Part shown: positions 51,956 through 60,389 of the stretch, in pieces
Layout: each line of letters opens with the position of its first letter
Position numbering within the stretch: position 1 is the stretch's first letter
Source: Sulfurimicrobium sp963741495
GTDB taxonomy: Bacteria; Pseudomonadota; Gammaproteobacteria; Burkholderiales; Sulfuricellaceae
Length of the DNA: 64,000 nucleotides
Reading direction: 5' to 3'
NCBI GenBank assembly: GCA_963741495.1
Contig: CAVUID010000013.1
Location: 124,001 to 188,000, forward strand
Translations under genes and position numbers: made by a program
The notes under the pieces: model-generated
The model's input: the letters and a program-made list of their open reading frames with translations, nothing else
What the model was told of the DNA's origin: nothing
Databases searched by the model: none

Positions 51956-52684
51956 TCAGCCTGGCGGAGGAGCAGCAGTCAGCAAAGCCAGTTGAGCCGC
52001 ATCAAGATAGCACCATTCGCCTTCTTCCAGCCCAAGCGATTCCAGCGTCAGGAGGCCGATAGCTGAGCGCTGCAGGGCGCTGCAATGGTTACCGGCAGCC
52101 GCCAGCATGCGCTTGACCTGATGGTATTTCCCTTGCTCCAGCACGATTTCAATACGGTGCGTATCCAGCGTTCTGCAGCTCACAGCTGCCAGCGGGGCAG
52201 GTTCGTCATGGAGCTGCACGCCGGACAGCAATTCCGTGACCAGTTCCGGCGTGACCGGGTCATGCGTGGTGGCAATGTAGAGTTTTGGAATATGCCGTTT
52301 CGGGGATGACTGGGCATGAATGAAGGGTCCGTCATCAGACATCAGCAAGAGGCCAGTGGTGTCATGATCAAGACGGCCAACCGGTTGAACATCGCGCCAG
52401 GTGAATTGTTCCGGTAACAGTGTCAGCACGCCTGGATGGTGGCTGGTTTTTCTGGAACATTCGAAACCGGCGGGCTTATTCAGCGCAATATAGACGCGCT
52501 CGCGATAGACCCAGGGCTCATCAAAAACCGTGAAAGTCAGGCCAGCCGTTTCAAAACTGGCACGATTGAGGGTAACAGTTTCACCCTCAATCGCGACTTT
52601 TCCTTGTGCAATCAGTTGCTGACAACCCTTGCGGGTGCCGAAACCCTGCGACTGCAGGATACGATCCAAAGTCTGTTTGCTCAC
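51956..52684 (-). CDS. rsuA: 16S rRNA pseudouridine(516) synthase RsuA-type
   Basis: A 242-residue pseudouridine synthase of the RsuA/RluB/RluE/RluF group. An N-terminal S4 RNA-binding domain (LDRILQSQGFGTRKGCQQLIAQGKV) precedes the catalytic domain with the Asp of GRLDHDTTGLLLMSDDG, and the family motif GKYHQVKRMLAAAGNHC. Length and GYHQ-type motif favour RsuA over RluE. The C-terminal tail is Ala/Pro-rich. Confidence 0.88.
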   Translation of the reverse strand: MSKQTLDRILQSQGFGTRKGCQQLIAQGKVAIEGETVTLNRASFETAGLTFTVFDEPWVYRERVYIALNKPAGFECSRKTSHHPGVLTLLPEQFTWRDVQPVGRLDHDTTGLLLMSDDGPFIHAQSSPKRHIPKLYIATTHDPVTPELVTELLSGVQLHDEPAPLAAVSCRTLDTHRIEIVLEQGKYHQVKRMLAAAGNHCSALQRSAIGLLTLESLGLEEGEWCYLDAAQLALLTAAPPPG

Positions 52685-52802
52685 TGGCGCCCTTTTGCCT
52701 CTCCGTTACAGGAAAACCCAATCCGGCAGGCAGTCTAGCGCAGAACGAAAAGACCCGCCATGCGACGAATCTTCGTGCTGCGTGATTGACAGGCGCTGTT
52801 TG

Positions 52803-53087
52803 TCAGTGACGAGCCTTGAGGCTGGCGTCAAAGATTGCAACTGCAGTTTCAGGAAACTGGAATTCGGAGAAGGCGCGGTAAATTTCAGATTTGTTGCATT
52901 CGGCATCGCGCTTTTCGAAGCAGATGCCGATTGAGCGGCCATTTGAGGCCAGGGTGGTAAACGCATAACGCCAGCGTTGAGCTTCCGCCAGACGCTCGCG
53001 CAGTTCGCGTTCGTTGCTGATTTCAATGCCGGCTTTTTTCAGGGAATCGAGAAAAGTCTCAAAGGATTCGTTGCTAAGGCTGCCCAT
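52803..53087 (-). CDS. Hypothetical protein, 94 residues
   Basis: A small soluble protein of unknown family. It begins MGSLSNESFETFLDSLKKAGIEI, has an Arg/Glu-rich helix (ERELRERLAEAQRWRYAF), then SIGICFEKRDAECNKSEIYRAF. The ATG at 53087 follows a strong GGAGGG site; the same frame runs further upstream to 53291, but that part overlaps pth in another phase and is Cys-rich nonsense. It lies between pth and rsuA on the same strand. Confidence 0.7.
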   Translation of the reverse strand: MGSLSNESFETFLDSLKKAGIEISNERELRERLAEAQRWRYAFTTLASNGRSIGICFEKRDAECNKSEIYRAFSEFQFPETAVAIFDASLKARH

Positions 53088-53184
53088 CTTACCCTCCGTT
53101 GGATGTCTGGTGGCAATCCACCATGGAGCATTCAACGCGGCAGCCTGAATCCGGGTTGACAAAAGATGACAGTTATTCAGTTTG

Positions 53185-53778
53185 TTAATGTGGCGGCTTG
53201 GGCACCCTGGTATGCAGCTTGAGCATGGCAGCCGGAAAGTCGCCGGCCAGCAGTTGCGGCAGCAGTGGCAGGCTCTTGTCCACTGCTGCATCGATCAATT
53301 CCTGCTCTTCGCGTCGGGCGGGGTGCAGCACGAAATCCGCAACCTGAGATTTGTCGCCGGGATGCCCGATGCCCAGGCGCAAGCGCCAGAAATCCGCCGT
53401 ACCAAGATGCGCAATGATGTCGCGCAGGCCATTATGTCCGCCATGGCCGCCCCCCTTTTTGAGACGCGCCTCGCCCGGCGGCAAGTCGAGTTCATCATGA
53501 ATCACCAGGATTTCTTCCGGGATGATTTTATAAAACGCCGACAGTGCCCCGACCGCCTGTCCGCTACGGTTCATGAACGTGGCGGGTTTCAGCAGCCAGG
53601 TTTCATGCCCGGCGAGGTGAATGCGCGCTGCCTGGCCATGGAATTTCTTGTCCATATTGAGCGAGGCACTTCGACCGGAGGCGATGCGGTCCACCCACCA
53701 GAACCCCGCGTTGTGCCGTGTGTCTTCGTATTCCCGGCCGGGATTGCCAAGTCCTACGATCAGCCGAATTGGCGGCAT
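53185..53778 (-). CDS. pth: Peptidyl-tRNA hydrolase Pth
   Basis: A 197-residue enzyme that frees tRNA from prematurely released peptidyl-tRNA. IRLIVGLGNPGREYEDTRHNAGF with the catalytic His, LLKPATFMNRSGQAV, VIHDELDLPPGEARLKKGGGHGGHNGLRDI and RLRLGIGHPG are diagnostic. It follows rplY after a terminator hairpin, the common rplY-pth order, so some read-through or its own promoter is needed. Confidence 0.96.
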   Translation of the reverse strand: MPPIRLIVGLGNPGREYEDTRHNAGFWWVDRIASGRSASLNMDKKFHGQAARIHLAGHETWLLKPATFMNRSGQAVGALSAFYKIIPEEILVIHDELDLPPGEARLKKGGGHGGHNGLRDIIAHLGTADFWRLRLGIGHPGDKSQVADFVLHPARREEQELIDAAVDKSLPLLPQLLAGDFPAAMLKLHTRVPKPPH

Positions 53779-53800
53779 CTGGTTTTGTCCTTGTGAATAG

Positions 53801-53833
53801 AAAAAGCCCGTCAGGCGTTCTTGACGGGCTTTT
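53801..53833 (-). terminator. Terminator between rplY and pth
   Basis: AAAAAGCCCGTCA (53801-53813) and TGACGGGCTTTT (53822-53833) pair around an 8-base loop. On the minus strand the stem is followed by five T, so it ends or attenuates rplY transcription before pth. Confidence 0.87.
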
Positions 53834-53858
53834 CAATTTTAGCGCCAGGGGCGCCCGA

Positions 53859-54476
53859 TCAGGAAGCGGCTTCTTCTGTGCTCGCTTCTGCTTCACCTGT
53901 ACCACCACCGCGCGGAGTCGGAATGGTCACAACTGCGGCATCGTCGCCATGCGCCAGTTGCACGAATTCAACGCCCTTGGGCAGTTTGATTTCTGACATG
54001 TGGATCGAGTGTCCTGCAGCCAGGTTGGACAGATCCACTTCGATGAACTCGGGCAGATCCTTCGGCAGGCAGTTGACGTCCGCTTCGGTCATAACATGGT
54101 TCACGGTGCTGCCGGTCAGCTTCACGCCTGGTGCGACATCGGCATTGATGAAGTGGAACGGCACTTTCATATGAATCTTCTGTTTCAGGTTGACGCGCTG
54201 GAAATCCACATGCAGCACCAGTTGCTTGAAGGGGTGCATCTGGTAATCACGCAGCAGAACCTTTTCTTTTTTGGAATTGAGGTTCATGGTGAGAATGGAA
54301 GAGTGAAAGCTCTCATGGCGTAGTGCATGATAGATTTCATTGTGATCCAGTTCAATCACGGCGACTTCTTCACCGCTGCCATAGACGATGGCAGGGGTTT
54401 TGCCAGCATGGCGGAGACGGCGGCTCGCACCCGTTCCCTGCACCGTGCGCAAGGTTGCGTTAAATTCAATAGTCAT
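53859..54476 (-). CDS. rplY: 50S ribosomal protein L25 / general stress protein Ctc
   Basis: A 205-residue L25 of the long, two-domain Ctc type that binds 5S rRNA. The N-terminal domain begins with NATLRTVQGTGASRRLRHAGKTPAIVYG; the C-terminal TL5-like domain carries KVPFHFINADVAPGVKL and SNLAAGHSIHMSEIKLPKGVEF. A short acidic Ala/Glu/Thr tail closes it. A GGAG ribosome site precedes the ATG. It sits between prs and pth as in many proteobacteria. Confidence 0.95.
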   Translation of the reverse strand: MTIEFNATLRTVQGTGASRRLRHAGKTPAIVYGSGEEVAVIELDHNEIYHALRHESFHSSILTMNLNSKKEKVLLRDYQMHPFKQLVLHVDFQRVNLKQKIHMKVPFHFINADVAPGVKLTGSTVNHVMTEADVNCLPKDLPEFIEVDLSNLAAGHSIHMSEIKLPKGVEFVQLAHGDDAAVVTIPTPRGGGTGEAEASTEEAAS

Positions 54477-54496
54477 TACATTACTCCAAAGTTATC

Positions 54497-54522
54497 AAAA
54501 AACCGCCCGCGACCAGGCGGTG
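54497..54522 (-). terminator. Terminator after prs
   Basis: On the minus strand ACCGCC, an 8-base loop, GGCGGT is followed by a run of T. It lies between the prs stop and rplY, beyond the heptamer array. Confidence 0.75.
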
Positions 54523-54531
54523 TAACAAGCT

Positions 54532-54594
54532 ATCAGCCATCAGCGATCAGTTGTCAGCTTGAAACTGACGGCTGAAAGCTGATGGCTGACTGCT
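54532..54594. repeat. Inverted 7-bp repeat arrays next to the prs stop
   Basis: Left half: ATCAGCC, ATCAGCG, ATCAGTT, GTCAGCT. Then, in unbroken 7-base phase, TGAAACT, GACGGCT, GAAAGCT, GATGGCT, GACTGCT. The second half is the first in opposite orientation, so the arrays can form a long hairpin. The prs stop (54593-54595) begins within the last unit. Confidence 0.88.
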
Positions 54595-55543
54595 ATTCCA
54601 TGAACAAGGAACTGACTGAGTCCTCGTTGCTGATTCTGCGTATCGTCTCGGCCATCAGTTCGGCGACCGAGAGCTGGCGAATGCGGCCACACTGTTTGGC
54701 TTCTTCACGTAGCGGGATGGTATCGGTCACCACCAGCTCGTCGAGATGGGAATTCATGATCCGCTCGACCGCACTACCGGACAATACCGGATGCGTACAA
54801 TAAGCCAGCACTTTCTCTGCACCATGCTCCTTGAGAGCTGACGCTGCTTCACACAGGGTGTTGGCAGTGTCTACCAGATCGTCCATCAGAATGCAGGTAC
54901 GTCCTGAAACATCACCGATAATGTGCATGACCTTGGCCACATTGGGCTTGGGACGACGTTTGTCGATGATCGCAAGATCCGACTCCAGACGCTTGGCCAG
55001 GGCACGGGCACGCACGACGCCACCCACGTCCGGCGAAACCACCATCAGATTCTTGTGATCGTGCTTCCAGATGTCGCCGAGAAGGATGGGCGCGGAGTAA
55101 ACATTGTCCACGGGGATATCAAAGAACCCCTGGATCTGGTCGGAATGCAGATCCATGGTCAGCAGACGATCCACACCCACGCTCTGCAGCATGTTGGCCA
55201 CGACCTTGGCGGTAATGGCCACGCGGGCGGATCGCGGGCGGCGGTCCTGGCGGGCGTAACCAAGATATGGGATGGCCGCAGTGATACGCCCAGCGGAGGC
55301 GCGCTTCAGCGCGTCCACCATGACCATGACTTCCATCAGGGTGTCGTTGGTTGGCATGCAGGTGGATTGCAACACGAAAACGTCCTTGCCGCGCACGTTT
55401 TCGAGCAATTCGACCATCACCTCTCCATCCGAGAAACGCCCGACAACTGCGCGCCCAAGATGAATATTGAGGTGCTTAACCACTTCTTCGGCAAGCCGTG
55501 GATTGGCATTGCCGGTAAAAACCATCATGCTGCCGTACGCCAT
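54593..55543 (-). CDS. prs: Ribose-phosphate pyrophosphokinase Prs
   Basis: A 316-residue enzyme making PRPP from ribose 5-phosphate and ATP, feeding nucleotide, His and Trp synthesis. MMVFTGNANPRLAEEVVKHL at the start, FVLQSTCMPTNDTLMEVMVM, YARQDRRPRSARVAITAKVV and the PRPP loop CILMDDLVDTANT are diagnostic. Length is normal. It follows tRNA-Gln, and its 3' end abuts a heptamer array. Confidence 0.97.
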   Translation of the reverse strand: MAYGSMMVFTGNANPRLAEEVVKHLNIHLGRAVVGRFSDGEVMVELLENVRGKDVFVLQSTCMPTNDTLMEVMVMVDALKRASAGRITAAIPYLGYARQDRRPRSARVAITAKVVANMLQSVGVDRLLTMDLHSDQIQGFFDIPVDNVYSAPILLGDIWKHDHKNLMVVSPDVGGVVRARALAKRLESDLAIIDKRRPKPNVAKVMHIIGDVSGRTCILMDDLVDTANTLCEAASALKEHGAEKVLAYCTHPVLSGSAVERIMNSHLDELVVTDTIPLREEAKQCGRIRQLSVAELMAETIRRISNEDSVSSLFME

Positions 55544-55563
55544 GAGGTGCCTATCTCAGCGAA

Positions 55564-55600
55564 TAAAAAAACAAAGGGGCGGGGTTTGAATGCCCGCCCC
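55564..55600 (-). terminator. Terminator after tRNA-Gln
   Basis: On the minus strand GGGGCGGG, a loop of about nine bases, CCCCGCCCC is followed by TTTGTTTTTT. It lies 8 bases after the tRNA 3' end and before prs. Confidence 0.85.
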
Positions 55601-55607
55601 TGAAATT

Positions 55608-55682
55608 TGGCTGGGGAGGTAGGGATCGAACCTACGAATGCCGGAATCAAAATCCGGTGCCTTACCACTTGGCGACTCCCCA
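55608..55682 (-). tRNA. tRNA-Gln (TTG anticodon)
   Basis: The minus strand folds into a cloverleaf: acceptor TGGGGAG/CTCCCCA, D arm with AAGTGGTAAGG, anticodon stem CCGGA with loop TTTTGAT reading TTG, and T arm with GTAGGTTCGATCCCTAC. The CCA end is encoded (GCCA). The ispE, tRNA-Gln, prs order is conserved in betaproteobacteria. Confidence 0.97.
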
Positions 55683-55688
55683 ATTAAT

Positions 55689-56525
55689 CTAGTCTGCAAA
55701 ATCCTGCAACGGATGCCGGTCCAGCCCCTGCGCTACAAAGCCCTGCCATCCGGCAGGCTTGCGATTCAGAACCTGGCTTGCCTCATCTTCCGAGTCGAAC
55801 GCTGCGAATACGCACGCGCCCGACCCTGTCATCCTGGCTGCCCCCTGCTGCTCAAGCCAGCCCAGATACTCCGCGACCTTGGGATACCTGCTGCAAACAA
55901 CCGCTTGCAAATCATTGTGCAATTCGGCTGTCAGGAGGAGCGGTATTTTGATCGAACTCGTGTTTCGTGTCAATTCCGGCGCAGCAAAAATCTCAGCTGT
56001 CGGCACTGAAACCGGCGGGATCAGCACCACATACCATGCCGGAGGGAGATGAATGGGCTGGAGGCACTCACCCACACCCTCGGCAAAGGCGCTTTCGCCA
56101 AATATAAAGACCGGCACGTCGGCACCCAATTGCAAACCCAGTTGCTGCAATTGGGTACGTGGAAGATTGAGCTGCCACAGGCGGTTCAGGACCAGCAGGG
56201 TGGTGGCCGCATCGGAACTGCCGCCGCCCAGTCCGCCGCCCATTGGCAGGCGCTTCTCCACTGCGATCTCCACCCCCTGCGTGCAGCCAGTGTGTGCCTG
56301 AAGCAGGCGTGCTGCACGCACCACCAGGTCTTTATCAGGCGCAACGCCAGCCAGTTCCGTCTTGCGCACCACCTGTCCATCGCTGCGAAGCTTAAAGCGC
56401 AGGCTGTCGCCGTAGTCGATAAAACGGAATACGCTTTGCAGCAGATGGTATCCGTCCGGGCGCCGCCCCACCACGTGCAGAAACAGGTTTAGCTTGGCTG
56501 GCGCGGGATAGGCGATGTCGCTCAT
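55689..56525 (-). CDS. ispE: 4-diphosphocytidyl-2-C-methyl-D-erythritol kinase IspE
   Basis: A 278-residue GHMP kinase of the MEP isoprenoid pathway, needed among other things for undecaprenyl phosphate. YPAPAKLNLFLHVVGRRPDGYH is the substrate-side motif and LPMGGGLGGGSSDAATTL the ATP loop; the third GHMP motif ARMTGSGACVFAAF is intact. It overlaps lolB by 4 bases. Confidence 0.96.
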   Translation of the reverse strand: MSDIAYPAPAKLNLFLHVVGRRPDGYHLLQSVFRFIDYGDSLRFKLRSDGQVVRKTELAGVAPDKDLVVRAARLLQAHTGCTQGVEIAVEKRLPMGGGLGGGSSDAATTLLVLNRLWQLNLPRTQLQQLGLQLGADVPVFIFGESAFAEGVGECLQPIHLPPAWYVVLIPPVSVPTAEIFAAPELTRNTSSIKIPLLLTAELHNDLQAVVCSRYPKVAEYLGWLEQQGAARMTGSGACVFAAFDSEDEASQVLNRKPAGWQGFVAQGLDRHPLQDFAD

Positions 56526-57109
56526 GGCAGCGCCCAGTCATCCACGATCAGCTTGAGCTCCAGGGTATCGTTGCGCATCGTGATGCGCGACGGCAGGACA
56601 TAATTTCCTTCCATGCGGTAGTCCTGATATCTGATGTCCCACTCCTGCTGGCGCAAACGAACGATGCGCATGCTTTCATCGCGCTCGCTTTCGGCCATGC
56701 CGTCGGGTGCCGGGCGGCCAAGCACCCAGTATTGCATCCCATCCAGTGGCAGGCGCCAGCCCAGCACCTGCTCGGTCAATTCTGCCGCGCTTTGTGCGGT
56801 GTAATGACCTTCCGAGGTATCCAGCGTCACGATTTCCGCCTTGCGCTGTATGCGGGCCACGGTCTGCCCGAGAGGGGAGCGCAACTGGATCTCGTCTTCA
56901 TTTACATGATGCCGCCAGCTCAAATTGCCTGAAAATCCCTGCCCATCATGTTTCACGCCAATCCGGCCATTCATCAGGAACGATTCCGGGGCAGTTTGAA
57001 TGACCGCCGTTGCGGGCAACCTGGGCGCTGGCGTGGCGCAGCCTCCCAGCAGCAGCGAACCCAGCAGTATCAGCCAAAGCATGAAACCGCTATTTGAATT
57101 TTTGCATGA
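56522..57109 (-). CDS. lolB: Outer-membrane lipoprotein insertion factor LolB
   Basis: A 195-residue outer-membrane lipoprotein that receives lipoproteins from LolA. The signal sequence ends in the lipobox LLGGC. The mature part has FLMNGRIGVKHDGQGFSGNLSW, LRSPLGQTVARI and LPLDGMQYWVLGRPAPDG, typical of LolB. Start codons at 57127, 57109 and 57082 are possible; 57109 gives a lysine before the hydrophobic core. It overlaps the 3' end of the TPR lipoprotein gene and precedes ispE, the usual order. Confidence 0.93.
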   Translation of the reverse strand, partial: SCKNSNSGFMLWLILLGSLLLGGCATPAPRLPATAVIQTAPESFLMNGRIGVKHDGQGFSGNLSWRHHVNEDEIQLRSPLGQTVARIQRKAEIVTLDTSEGHYTAQSAAELTEQVLGWRLPLDGMQYWVLGRPAPDGMAESERDESMRIVRLRQQEWDIRYQDYRMEGNYVLPSRITMRNDTLELKLIVDDWALP

Positions 57110-58814
57110 CATTAAGCAATACTTCATTTTCCGGCGTTAATTTCAGGGCAGATTGCCACACCTTGCGCGCTTCATCATGCAGACCCTGAACCCAAAGCGC
57201 TTCACCAAGGTGCGCTGCAATTTCAGGATCCTGGCGCAGTTCGTGCGCTTTTTTCAGCCACTCGACGGCCTTGCCATGCGCGCCCAGGCGGAAATGAGTC
57301 CAGCCCAGGCTGTCCATGATGAGGGGATCGTTAGGCGCCAGGAAAAGTGCCTTTTCCGTCAACTGCAGCGCCTCTTCGAGACGGATGCCGCGTTCCGCAA
57401 AGGAATAGCCGAGAGCGTTGTAGGCATGAGCGTTATCGGGTTTGAGCTGGATCAGCTGGCGCAGGTCTTTTTCCATCACTTCCAGCAAATTAAGCTTCTC
57501 GGCAGCCATGGCATGGTCGTAAAGCAGCTCTGGCTGGCTGGGCAGTTTTTCCAGCCCTTTTCCCAGCACATCAAAGGCATCCTGATGCCGTTTTGCTTCG
57601 CGCAGCAATTGCGCCTCGGCCTGGATCAGCAAGGTACGCTGGGCAATGTCTTGCGGTTGAACCTGTTGCAGATGCGCGCGCGCCTCGTCCAGCCTGCCCT
57701 GTTTTGACAAAATGCCAGCATAGCGAATCTGGGCCCTGAGGTAGTGTTCTCCAGGCCCGATTTGCGCGAACCACGCCGCAGCCTGGTCCAGACGCTTGTC
57801 TTCTTCCGCAATCTGGCCAAGGTAGAAGTGCGCCAGGTCGGCATCCTTATATCCCGCAGCAAGCGCCTGCTTCAAATGGGTTTCTGCACCCGCCAGGTCG
57901 GCGGCCTGCAGAGCAAGCAAGCCAACTGCAAAACTGATTTCTGGGTTGTTGGGCGCGTCATCCAGCACCCGCTGAAATTCGACCCGAGCCTGCGGGTAAT
58001 CTTTTTCACTTACCAGCAGGCGGGCGTAGGCGAGCCGCACTTCGCCGGACTTGGGGTAATCACGCAGAAAGGCGCGGTAAAATTCCCGCGCATCACTGGT
58101 GGAAACCTGCTGCAGCGCCTGTCCCTGGAACAAGGCCGCGGGCTGCCAGCCCGGGCGCAAACGATCGGCCAGGCGCAACGCCGCGATGGCTTCCTGTTGC
58201 TTGCCGGCGCTCCATGCAGCCTGGGCGATCGTGAAATGCGCCTCGGCGCTCTCCGGGTAGGGCTTCGCAAGCTCCTGAACCAGCACCAGCACGGCCTCAC
58301 GGTCAGGCTGCCGCGCCAGCATCTGGTTCAGATGGAGGAACGCGGCAGCGCGACCGTCGCCCTCGGCGGCAATGAGCTTTTCGAGATAGGGGCGCGCTTC
58401 GCCCAGGCGGCCACTGTTGATGAGCAGGGCTGCCGCAGCCTGAGTGGCCTGGGCGGAGTCCGGATCGAGAGATTGCCACAACAATGCAGCATCACCCGCC
58501 TGGGCGGCCTGCCGCCCCTGAACAGCGGTTTCAGTCGCGCGCTGGGCCAGGCGCGGATCGCGAGTCTGTTTCGCCAGGTCCAGCAGCGCCTCTGCTGCGA
58601 GTTCCGGCTGGCCGCGTTGCAGCGCAACTTCGCCTACCAGATACTGATAAAGCGATTGCGCTGTCAATTCCTGGTTTGGAAGCGACGGTTTTTTCTCCTC
58701 GGGCTGAGGCTTTTCCGCGACGGCTGACGGCGATCTGGTCTGCAAAGGCGCGCATGCCGCAAGCGCCAGCAAAGAGGAGGCCAATAAGGCAGATTTGAGT
58801 TTCAGGGTAGGCAT
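57090..58814 (-). CDS. TPR-repeat lipoprotein
   Basis: A 574-residue lipoprotein composed of tetratricopeptide repeats. The signal peptide ends in the lipobox LALAAC (about residue 20), so it is lipidated and probably sits on the outer membrane facing the periplasm. At least ten TPR-like helical pairs follow (for example HAYNALGYSFAERGIRLEEAL and LIMDSLGWTHFRLGAHGKAV). Proteins of this type commonly stand before lolB in betaproteobacteria; the function is not known. Start at 58814, where the signal peptide begins. Confidence 0.9.
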   Translation of the reverse strand: MPTLKLKSALLASSLLALAACAPLQTRSPSAVAEKPQPEEKKPSLPNQELTAQSLYQYLVGEVALQRGQPELAAEALLDLAKQTRDPRLAQRATETAVQGRQAAQAGDAALLWQSLDPDSAQATQAAAALLINSGRLGEARPYLEKLIAAEGDGRAAAFLHLNQMLARQPDREAVLVLVQELAKPYPESAEAHFTIAQAAWSAGKQQEAIAALRLADRLRPGWQPAALFQGQALQQVSTSDAREFYRAFLRDYPKSGEVRLAYARLLVSEKDYPQARVEFQRVLDDAPNNPEISFAVGLLALQAADLAGAETHLKQALAAGYKDADLAHFYLGQIAEEDKRLDQAAAWFAQIGPGEHYLRAQIRYAGILSKQGRLDEARAHLQQVQPQDIAQRTLLIQAEAQLLREAKRHQDAFDVLGKGLEKLPSQPELLYDHAMAAEKLNLLEVMEKDLRQLIQLKPDNAHAYNALGYSFAERGIRLEEALQLTEKALFLAPNDPLIMDSLGWTHFRLGAHGKAVEWLKKAHELRQDPEIAAHLGEALWVQGLHDEARKVWQSALKLTPENEVLLNVMQKFK

Positions 58815-58908
58815 CTTGGTGCTCGGGGTCTCAAGTATAATGAGTGCTCGCCAAGTATAGGCACAACCCTTTGAACTGGCTACTCTGAACTCATGTCTTA
58901 CGACTTTC

Positions 58909-59652
58909 ATGCCTGAAATCCAGCCCGCCCTTCGTGCCCGTAACCTGAGCCGCCATTATGGAAAGAATATGGCGCTGGAGGCACTTGATCTGGAATTGCA
59001 CCCGGGAGAGGTGCTGGGACTGCTGGGCCCGAATGGCGCAGGAAAATCCACCGCGATGCGGATTCTGGCTGGCAATCTCGCACCCAGCACCGGCACTGTC
59101 GAAATCTGCGGCATCGACCTGTGCAACAACCCGGTGGAGGCAAAAATGCATCTCGGCTACCTGCCCGAAATCCCGCCCCTGTATCGAGAAATGACCGTGA
59201 GCGAATATCTGCATCTGGCGGCTCGCCTGCACCGGATGCCCGAATCCGCCGTGGGTGCCGCCGTGCGACAGGCTTTGCAGCGCTGTGATCTGACGGAAGT
59301 GGCAAAGCGGCTGATCGGCCATCTGTCCAAAGGTTTTCAGCAGCGGGTTGGCATCGCCCAGGCGATCGTCCATGCACCTGCCGTGATTATTCTGGATGAA
59401 CCCACGGCAGGGCTGGATCCGCTGCAGATTCGCGAAATTCGCACCCTGATTGCCGAACTGGGCCGTTCCCATAGCATGATCCTGTCCACCCATTTTCTGC
59501 CTGAAGCCGAAGCGCTCTGCAACCGGGTACTGATCCTGCGCCAGGGGAGGCCCGTTTTCAGCGGAGCGACTGAGGACTTGCGACAACAGTGCGCCGGCAG
59601 CAGCCTGGAAGACTGCTTCGTCCATCTGACCCGGTCAGAGAGAACGGCATGA
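58909..59652 (+). CDS. ABC transporter ATPase (GldA/CcmA-like)
   Basis: A 247-residue ABC ATPase. Walker A GPNGAGKSTAMRIL, the Q-loop GYLPEIPPLYREMTV, signature LSKGFQQRVGIAQAI, Walker B VIILDEPTAGLDP and the switch His of STHFLPEAEALC are intact. Together with the next two genes it forms a GldA-GldF-GldG-like export module. It diverges from the TPR lipoprotein gene across 94 bases. The cargo is unknown. Confidence 0.92.
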   Translation: MPEIQPALRARNLSRHYGKNMALEALDLELHPGEVLGLLGPNGAGKSTAMRILAGNLAPSTGTVEICGIDLCNNPVEAKMHLGYLPEIPPLYREMTVSEYLHLAARLHRMPESAVGAAVRQALQRCDLTEVAKRLIGHLSKGFQQRVGIAQAIVHAPAVIILDEPTAGLDPLQIREIRTLIAELGRSHSMILSTHFLPEAEALCNRVLILRQGRPVFSGATEDLRQQCAGSSLEDCFVHLTRSERTA

Positions 59653-60389
59653 TCGTTACGATCGCCACCAAGGAATTCAGGGCACTGTTCGGCTCACCCC
59701 TTGCCTGGATTACCCTTGGGGTTCTGCAAGGAATTCTGGCATGGTTGTTTGTCAACCAGGTGGACGCCTTTGTCGGGCTGCAGGCCCAACTGGCGCTGCT
59801 TGCCAATCCGCCGGGCGTAACTGAAATGGTGGTGGCTCCACTGTTCGGGGCGACCGCCATGCTGCTGCTGGTCGTGACACCAATTCTCGCCATGCGCCTG
59901 ATTGCGGAAGAGCGGCGCAACCATACCCTGCCCCTGCTGCTTTCCGCGCCGCTTTCGCTCTCCGACATCGTGCTGGGCAAATTTCTCGGGTTATGGGGAT
60001 TTCTCTGCCTGATCATCACGCTCACCTTGCTCATGGCGCTTTCACTTTATGCCGGCGGACAACTCGACATAGGCCTGCTGCTTGCCAACCTTTCCGGCCT
60101 GGTGTTTTTGGCAGCCAGCCTTGCCGCGCTCGGCCTATATTTTTCCTGCCTCACCGCGCATCCCGCCGTGGCGGCCATCAGCGGCATCGGCGCTTCTCTC
60201 GGTCTGTGGTTGCTGGATATTGCGTCAAAGGATCTGGGGGCCTGGCATACGCTGTCGCTGCTGTGGCATTTCGAGCGCATCAGCCGGGGATTTCTGAATA
60301 GCGCCGATGTGATTTATTTTCTGCTCTTCACTGCAACTTTTCTGATGTTGGCAATACGCCGCCTTGACCGCGACCGGGTGTGCGAATGA
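59649..60389 (+). CDS. ABC-2-type permease (GldF-like)
   Basis: A 246-residue membrane protein with six predicted helices. ATKEFRALFGSPLAWITLG at the N-terminus, PILAMRLIAEERRNHTLPLLLSAPLSLSDIVLGKFLG and GAWHTLSLLWHFERISRGFLN are typical of the GldF/NosY-like group. The ATG overlaps the ATPase stop (ATGA); its stop overlaps the next gene. It would form the channel for the ATPase. Confidence 0.9.
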   Translation: MIVTIATKEFRALFGSPLAWITLGVLQGILAWLFVNQVDAFVGLQAQLALLANPPGVTEMVVAPLFGATAMLLLVVTPILAMRLIAEERRNHTLPLLLSAPLSLSDIVLGKFLGLWGFLCLIITLTLLMALSLYAGGQLDIGLLLANLSGLVFLAASLAALGLYFSCLTAHPAVAAISGIGASLGLWLLDIASKDLGAWHTLSLLWHFERISRGFLNSADVIYFLLFTATFLMLAIRRLDRDRVCE

